Positions 35,501-44,500 of a stretch of DNA of 64,000 nt are shown piece after piece. The stretch covers positions 25,606,292-25,670,291 of the forward strand of contig JAJLRJ010000011.1 in the NCBI GenBank assembly GCA_024195265.1. Reading direction: 5' to 3'. How positions within the stretch are numbered: position 1 is the stretch's first letter; each line of letters begins with the position of its first letter. Both the position numbers and the translations under genes were made by a program. This stretch comes from Dendrophyllia cribrosa. Taxonomy: Eukaryota > Cnidaria > Anthozoa > Scleractinia > Dendrophylliidae. Under the pieces are notes generated by a model. It was given only the letters and a program-made list of their open reading frames with translations, ran no database searches and was not told where the DNA came from.

Positions 35501-38500
35501 CTGTCGCTAAACTGAATTCGTTGCCGCAAAACTGAATTTGCTGCCGCTAAATTCAATTCGCTGCTACTAAAATCCATTCGCTGGTGCTAAATTCAATTCG
35601 TTGCCGCTCAATTCAATTCGCTTTTGTTAAAGCCCAATTCGCTGCCGATAAAATTCATTCGCTGTCGCTAAATCGCTCCATTCTTGCGCTAAAAATTAAC
35701 GCAGCATGACCCCCACGGGAAGGTTCGTCTTAACTCGTTCCCAGGCCGTTTACCGGAAAGACGAGAACTTTCAAAGATGGCGACCCGAGGGTTAACTTCG
35801 CTGTTGCTGCTAAAGTGTGTTTTGTTATTGTGTATGCGAAGCGCTGCAGTTCTTCCAGGTTTTAATAATTTTCTGGCATCAGTAGAAGAATTAATTAATG
35901 ACAGTGAACAACTGGCAAGTACTAACAGTCCTACTGTGGTGGATGGCATCGTCAGCCGATTGCAGTGTGCAGTTGATACTACACATCAACTTCTTCAGCG
36001 AGTTGACAATGATGCTGTAGTAATTAGCCATCTGTCAACACTCTATTAGGAATTACTTGCTATTTTAGAAAGATGGGAAAACCGAGGAAGACACATCAGT
36101 CACTGCTGTGCAGTTACGGGTATCGAAAACAGTAGAGAGACTTCATCGGACACGAATTTGACACAAGAAGGAAGGCCTCGAATAGATCTAAACGTTGAAC
36201 AGATAGAATGTCTCAGGAGCCTGGGATTCACTTGGGCTATTATTGCAGTTATCCATAGTGTGTCGAGAACAACAATTTAGCGTAAATGTCGCGAGCTTGG
36301 TATTTGTGACCAACGGTACACGGACATAAGTGACGCAGATTTAGACGTGGAAATGCGCGATTTAGTAACCTTCTACCCAAACTCTGGTCTTACCATACTT
36401 CGTGGGCACCTAAGGAGGCTAGGCACACATGTTCAACGCGAAAGGGCCCGTTTGTCAATATGTCGACGCTATAAATGTGTGTATGAGAAGAATGAGGATA
36501 ATCCGTCGTCGCACTTACAGTGTTCCAGAACGCACTACAGTAAACACCCGCATATACGATCACACGACTTTGGAGGTCAGGCTGATTGAGTTCTTATTTA
36601 TCGGGTGCTTTGTGACAAATCAGCCTCAAAATTTTCTTAAAATGTTCTTACATTTTTATTTAGTAATACTATCCAAAACATGTTGCAAGAGGCATAATTA
36701 GCATATTTTAGGAAAATAAAATAAATAATTATTCTGTAATTTGATTATATTAACAAATGAACACAATCAATAAGACAGCTTGACAGCTGATAGAGTTATG
36801 TAGTTATCTGACAGCAAACATAAACTTACATGTTTTGTAATTATGACACATTTTCCATTTTTATAAGAACATGTTACAATTTTCATGCTGATCTTGTTCT
36901 TATAAAAATGGGGCTTTATTGGCCAAATTTCAGCCTGGTGTTCTTAATCCATTTGTTCTTATATGCGGGTGTTTACTGTATGGCATATTGATGGCCATCA
37001 TAGCTTAATTCGATGGAGAATTGTGATACATGGAGCCATAGATGGTTACTCAAGACTTATAACATAGATGCATTGCAATACAAACAATCGAGCTAGTACT
37101 GTTTCTGCACTATTCCTGTCAGCGACAGCTCGCTATGGCATTCCATCACTGGTTCGATCAGACAGGGGAGGCAAAAACATTGTTGTTGCGAGATACATGA
37201 TTGAAGCGCGCGGGCTTGACCGAGGCAGTCATATCGCCGGTCTTAGCGTCCACAACCAAAGAATAGAGAGGCTTTGGCGAGAAGTATTCGTTCATGTTTT
37301 ACAGCTTTACTACTCAATCTTCTATTTCGTTGAGGACAACTTTGAACTTGACTGTTTGTCTGATATAGACTTGTTTGCACTGCACTACGTTTTCGTACCA
37401 ATCATAAACAGGGCTATAGATGAATTTGTGGGGGCGCATAATTGCCACGATCTCCGCACGGAACACAGATGGGCACCTTTAATGATATGGACCAATGGGA
37501 TAATTTCGCCAGCACATGCAGCTGACAAGCATGAACTTGGTCTATAGTTAAGGTTTCTTTGATAACTGTTTTGCAAGTCTTTACATTTATCAAGGACAAC
37601 AACAAGAAGGTTTTCATCTCAATGTAGGAAATGTTAAATCATGCCAAGAGTTTGTCACTTTGTGACATGTGGCTGAAATTTCCCTAGCTCTGCCTTGTCA
37701 ACTAAAAATGTAATCACGTGTCCTGTATGTCTTGCCCCTTGGCATCCACTATTTTGCCTAAAAGGGTTTCATTGCTAGAGATCATTTATTATATAAACAC
37801 CAATGAAATACCAAGTGAGCTTTCGCGCGTAAACATCATATCTTCACACGTGAGAATAACATGTTATCTTCACACGTGAAAAGATCACCGTTGCTCACGT
37901 TGTTTTACTTTAGGACTACAAAAAAATATTAAAGTGAAATGGTTTGATTTCATTGGTGTTTATATAATAAACAGAACATTACATGGCCGCTTGAAGATAC
38001 GAAATTTCTCTTCTCGTGTTGAAAAATATTTCACTCGTTCGCTGCGCTCACTCGTGAAATATTTTTCAACACTCGAAGAGAAATTTCGTATCTTCAAGCA
38101 GCCATGTAATATCCTCTATATCTTTTATGCCAGTTATTTGCAATTCTGAAGAACATGAAATGTCACCTCCCTCTATTATTAAAGACTTAATAAATGATGT
38201 GCCCAGTAATTAACTCTCTAGTGCAGCCCAAAGTGTGGCAATATAACACAATGACATTTCTGTGTGTACCTTTTCAACATAGTTTAATTCTTCCCCATTA
38301 GGAATATCAATGGAGGCATACGCCGATGGAAATTTATCTCCTAAAGAGACAAAGGAGTCAATTTATTATCGTATTTTCCCTATGGTGTTCAAAATTGGTA
38401 TTGTTCAAATATTATTTCAAACTAAGTAACCTGTCTCAGGCCTCCAAACATTGTTTCTTTTACTGATGCCAGAAAATTATTAAAACCTGGAAGAACTGCA

Positions 38501-41500
38501 GCGCTTCGCATACACAATAACAAAACACACTTTAGCAGCAACAGCGAAGTTAACCCTCGGGTCGCCATCTTTGAAAGTTCTCGTCTTTCCGGTAAACGGC
38601 CTGGGAACGAGTTAAGACGAACCTTCCCGTGGGGGTCATGCTGCGTTAATTTTTAGCGCAAGAATGGAGCGATTTAGCGACAGCGAATGAATTTTATCGG
38701 CAGCGAATTGGGCTTTAACAAAAGCGAATTAAATTGAGCGGCAACGAATTGGATTTAGCGCTAGCGAATGGATTTTAATAGCAGCGAATTGAATTTAGCG
38801 GCAGCAAATTCAGTTTTCGGGCAACGAACACAGTTTAGCGACGGCGAACTGAATTTAGCGGCAACGAATCGAATTTAGCAACAGCGAATTGAGTTTTATA
38901 GCGACAGCGAATTCAGTTTAGCGGCAGCTAATTGAATTTAGCGACAGCGAATTTAGTTTAGCGAAGGCGAATTCAGTTTAGCGACAACGAATTGAAATTT
39001 AGCGAATTTTGAAACATATGGACGACCATATGCAGATGTTTCCTAATTTGGTTTTCGACCTGAAAAAAAAGGAATGGATTCTAGGGTTAGTTAGCCTCCC
39101 TCCTCCCCTCTATCCCCAAGAGAGCTTGCTCACAGGCTAGGGTTTAGTCTGTAAAATAATCATTATTCAGTGTGGACCACCCCCATTGTGAATAGTGTAC
39201 CGGTACCTAGTGTCCATCAACAATTGACATCACAGCTATTTTGCCTATAAAGCCGTATAATGTTACAAAATAATAATTAATTATATGTGGATCAGACAAG
39301 TCACAACCTCTATTTAACCTACTGTACATTGTAGAGTTTGTGTCGTTATAATGGTACCGCATTCTCATTCCCTGAGACTGGATATCATGTTGATCACTTT
39401 ATTGTTTCAGGTCAGATGTCTTGGGTCAGATTTTACCAGTAGTAGGACAGGCCTGGGCACAGTCAGGAGTGGTAAGTGATGGTATCTTTTTTCTCTTCCA
39501 TTAGGAGCAAGCTTTGAACTGCTAACTAACTAACTGACTATACTACCCACCCCACGAGGGCTTCTTGTAGTATTGTATGGCAGGGGATGAGGGTTATGAT
39601 GGAACCATACAAGGTGACTTGTCTGGTTTTTTTAGGAGCACACAATTCCATTTTTTATGGCTAATACCTCACTGTCAATCTTGGTCAGTCTATCTACTTC
39701 ACATAATTATTTACATGCACTAGTTGTTGAATAAACTACGGTAAACCGTAAAGTTCCGAAAGGTGCGACCCCGCGAAAGTAACATCAACTTTGCGGCTGC
39801 TAATGAATGCCAAAAGTAGCGACACTGTAGCGAGCCCCCCCGAAAGTAGCGAGCCCCAAAGGCTGCTAATTCCAAAAGGACCAAAAGTAAAGACAGCCAT
39901 CACTTTTGGAACCTTATGGTAAAAGCCTAGTTCCTTTCATTGACATCATTGTAATAACAGTGTAGTGATGACATAAACTATCTGTCTTTGCATGAAGCTC
40001 TTGTGCCACCTACTGTACATGTAGTAATTACTGAGGATATTGATTATTACAAGTTGCTTGGTGAGCGATTGACCCTATTTCTTGTGCGTTTCAGGCTCAT
40101 TTCTTTTGTAAGATCCGACAGAATGGATACAAGGTTCTTTATTTATCAGCTAGAGCTATTGGACAGGTGAGGATCAAGTTTTGATTTCTGAAATATTAAG
40201 TTTGGGGTTGAAAGACGTTTCTTAATCACGAAAGGTTTGGCCCTTTTGGCAGGAGTCAATACCCTGGACTCCTTCCCTAGACTTTCCACTGATAGTGGCA
40301 GGCGCTTTTCTTGTTATCCGCAAAAGGTTTGATTTGTTTTTGTTTGTACTCAGGCACAACAGACTCGAGATTACCTGAAGAGTGTGAAACAAGACCAAAT
40401 CATGTTACCTGATGGCCCGCTGCTGCTCTCTCCTGAATCACTTATTAAAGCTTTTCACAGGTTTGTTTGCAAATCAGTGAGGTTAAGCATAACAAACCGT
40501 TTATCTTTTCACCCCCAAATGCGACCAGGATCAGAGAAGAAAGAAATACAGTCAATCCCTGTTAATAAGGACACCTGAGTGAACCACGGAAACTGTCCTT
40601 ATTAACAGGGTGTCTAGAGAAAATACAGTAAATCACCACATCGAACCTCGCTACACTAAAATATTATTATCTTAACCCTTTGACTCCCAAATTTCCACCA
40701 ATAAAACGCTTTTTCAGGCTACAAATGCCATTTTATGGCCATTATCTAGCCAAATCGAGGCCGAACAGTTAATAACATCGTTTGCAGCTCGGAAAACTAA
40801 ACCCTCCTGCCATTTGTAGAAGTATTTGAGAATTTGAGTTCGGGCATGCGCACTGATCGAAATTTCGACTTCGCTTGACTTTTTCTTTTTTATTTTCGAG
40901 CCCGTTCTTTTAGTTTCCTTTTTGTCTGTTTTTTTTTAGTCGGTTTTGCTGGCCTTTTAATAGTCTTTCTTGACGATGTAAAGTTTTCACCCAAGCGTCG
41001 CGGAATGTGGAAATTTTGATCGTCAAGTAGCCGTCGGTGGGTTGATTTTGTAACGTAAAGTTCAGAGGTTGTTTGCGTGAAACTCCAGTTCAATTCATCC
41101 AATCGGTCTCATCTGGGTATGTTTAGCAAGATTTCCTCCTTACCTTGCCGATAATTGTCAAAAATATCTTCGGACGCTAAAACCGATGACGTCACAAATG
41201 GTACAATATGTATGACCCTAAACCGCGTTATATAAATTATACGTCCTTGGGAGTCAAAGGGTTAAAAACCTTTTTTTCCTCAACCAAACCAGTTGGTAGT
41301 ACATGTTCAGCTGCCTGACGTAGCGCATTTGAGAACATGTTAAAGCTTAGAATTCGCCAAATTGTCCGTATTAACGAGGCTATTTATGTCAATATGTATA
41401 AGATTGTTTGGTCTGTATGGACGGAAAAAGTATCCGTTGTCCGTGTTAACGGGTGTCCGTATGAACGTACATTTATGAGAAATTGCATGTGCTTTCGGCC

Positions 41501-44500
41501 GGGACCAAGACAACTGTCCATAATAACGAGGTGTCTGTATTAAGTGGATGTCCGCAAAGCGGGGTTTGACTGTACCAGATTTCATTTTGCAAGATAGCTA
41601 TAAACAAACAGCGGTTGTTTTTGTTGTTGTAGCAGTTATTGGCAGCGTACACTTGTAGTTGAGTGGTTAGGGTACCAGACTTGAAAGCCGGAGGTCCCGA
41701 GTTCCAGTCCCGCTCTGACCACTTGCTTGAGTTGTTTCATGATAGACCCGAGTTGAACTCCTCGGCCACGCTTGTGAAATAGCCAATGGGTCTTCCTCCA
41801 GCCAGTTGGGATTTCTTAAATTGTTTTGTTCTATTTGCAATATCTGTTTCTTCTTGATGAAAAGTAATTAAGGGAAGTGGTCATAACAAGTATACTAAAA
41901 AAGGACCCACCTTGTGTAGGGGGTCTATGCAAGATATCACCTATTAACCTCGTACCCAGGTCTCCCACAAACAGGCAGCAGGGAGATCCAGCCGATTCGC
42001 ATATAATTAACCGCATATAAGCGAGTCTAATTAACATCAAATTACCGCATGCAATTGGTTAAAGTAGGCCCAATTCACCTACTGAGAAATAACGAAAATA
42101 GAGCTGATCTCAAACTGGCTTTTGTCTTTCACTTGAACATTTTACATAAAGTAAAACTCCCTTTTTTAGTAAAAGAAAGAAAAAGATCAGAAGGGTGTAC
42201 GCCTTGAACCCGAGTCGTTTGCTTCATAACTAATACCCATATCCACTACACCAAGGAGGGCTAGCTGAGAGAAACTGTAATTTTTAACATATTTATAGAG
42301 TTACCCATAACCATAAATGAAAGCTAACCGTTTTAAAATCAGAGCTTAACCCTAAACACTGCAGATCAGTGCTAAACTGGAGCTATTTTCTTTCAGTTCT
42401 GTGTCTAACGTTAGTAATATAAAGAATACTACTGTTAGGTAAATAGGGCCTATTTTACCGCTTGTATGCGGTAATTTGATGTTAATTAGACCCGCTTATA
42501 TGCGGTTGATTATACGCGAATCGGGTGGGAGATCTCACATTTCAGTACAGTACAAGCACGAGTGAGATCTGGGTACGAGATTTACCACCTATCTGACGAG
42601 CCTATTGGACAACATTTATTGGCGTAAAAAATTGAGATGAGACTTTAATATTCTGTGTGCATAAAGTTTACGTTGCTACAAAAACAGCACAGGAAGGTTT
42701 GACTCTCTTTCTCAGTGGAGTGGGCGCTATACCAACAAGACCACCAGTCTTTTTGTCAAATGGTGTGTCCTGTCCTAGTACTATAGTTTTGACCATTTCA
42801 CTAAGTATTTGTTTATCTTTTCCCTATTGCTATTTGTTGTTTTTATTGTTGTTGTTTTTGCTATTGTTATTGTTTTGTTGATGTTAACGTTGTTGCAAGG
42901 AAGGTTTGACGTTTATTCTTTGCTGTTTTACAGAGAAGTCATTGAGAAGAAACCAGAGGAATTCAAGATCGCTTGTTTACGAGATATTCAGAGCTTGTTC
43001 CCGACCAGCAGAAATCCCTTCCATGCTGGATTTGGAAATAAAGTCAATGTGAGTTGATGCCATTGTACCTCTGGCTTCTCAAAGTGTTACAATAAATAGC
43101 CGACATAGCATTAAAGAAGCTCTAAGTGTTACATCACCTTTTGATATTTTTAGAAGAAAATGGACTTCAGTCCACGTCAGTGTAATATCTTGGCTATGCA
43201 TAACATGTAGCAATTTTGTTCGGCAAACCGCTTACCAGTGACTTTCTGTTGTCCACAGGACGTGCTCTCTTACCGCGCGGTTGGTATCTCTGTGTCCAGG
43301 ATTTTCACAATCAATCATAGGGTAAGACGTTACTTACGGTGGAACTCGCCTAGCGGCCACCCCGTTATTCGGCCACTTTTTTCCACTTTTTTTAGCCCGT
43401 AGAAAAGCTAAGCTATATAAACATACACGAGTCAAACCTCGTTAATATGGCCAGATTTTGGTGGCCCAGTAATGGCCGAATTAACGACGTTCCAATGTAG
43501 TTGAATTTAAAAGACTTCATTTTTAAGACCTGAACGTGTGAAAAAAAAAAAACACGGATTTTGAAAACTGGGGGTATCCCCAGTTTTAGGTGAAATGTAT
43601 GTCATCATGTGACGCGTTTTGCGATCGTAAGTAGGCATTTTAAAAAGTCATTTTAAATCAATGTTTTTTTTTTTTTTAAACTAAATTTTGGTGGCTTCTG
43701 TCCACCTTCGTCAGAGTGGAGAAAGTTCGTTGGTGCTCGGCTCTGTGCGAGGTCCATGAGCGCTTGCTTTCTGTGATGTATGTAAATGAACAGTCGTTGC
43801 GCTTTACTTTGTAGCAATTCCTCCGTATATGCGGTTAACTGTTGGTCGGTCCTTGGGCTTTTTGAGTACACATGGTCAAATGTTTTTACTGGCTAATTTT
43901 ATTGGTAATTAGTATATTTTATTCATATTCCAGGGAGAAGTAAGACATGACCTGACTAATGCCTTCCAGACCTCGTAAGTATATTACTTTGATAAAATAT
44001 CTTTGGCGTGCCTCAAGTTTAACTCCTTCTTTCCCAAAGGTGGCAAAGGTAGAAACAAGAGGAAAATGCCAAGTTTTATTTTGCAAAGTAACTAGGAACA
44101 AACATTGCTAAATGATAGTATTACTCACGAGTTATCATTTGTCTCACTTAAGGATTTTATCCATAGATTCAAAAGTTAGAATCACCTTGTACAGTACAAT
44201 AAACATCACCACAGGAAAGTACTGCTCAATAGCTTTCATTTGAATGGTCACATTTTAGGATTTCATCCACAGACTTAAAAGTTAGAACCACCTTGTACAG
44301 CATAATAAACAGCACCACAGGAAAGTACTGCCCAATAGCTTTCATTTGAATGGTCACACTTAAGGATTTTGTCTTCAGACTCAAAAGTTAGAACCACCTT
44401 GTACAGCATAATAAACAGCACCACAGGAAAGTACTGCCCAATAGCTTTCATTTGAATGGTCACACTTTAGGATTTTGTCTTCAGACTCAAAAGTTAGAAC

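Larger units (their letters stand above)
35274..39030. mobile_element. IS3EU-like DNA transposon, 3,757 bp
   Basis: Ends TATGGTCGTCCATATGTTTC and its exact inverse, flanked by a perfect 6-bp duplication TGCAGA (35268-35273, 39031-39036). The terminal inverted repeats are about 575-615 bp each (35274 to about 35890; about 38455 to 39030). Their outer 400 bp is a minisatellite of about 20 bp (AATTCGCTGTCGCTAAATTC); the inner 200 bp is unique. A broken DDE transposase lies between. 6-bp duplications and TAT ends fit the IS3EU superfamily as I recall it. It sits in lipin intron 18, which would be about 570 bp without it. Confidence 0.8.

Noticed and set aside
35777..36049. Signal-peptide-like 90-codon protein starting MATRGL
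   Set aside because: It starts within the left terminal repeat of the transposon and leads into the helix-turn-helix part of the transposase; the hydrophobic start is the transposase N-terminus.
37068..37547. Independent 159-codon integrase-like gene
   Set aside because: It is the C-terminal part of the IS3EU-like transposase after an in-frame stop, inside the element's inverted repeats.
41653..41725. Functional tRNA-Ser gene
   Set aside because: A and B boxes and a TGA-like anticodon are visible, but the acceptor stem does not pair and the sequence runs into a SINE tail.
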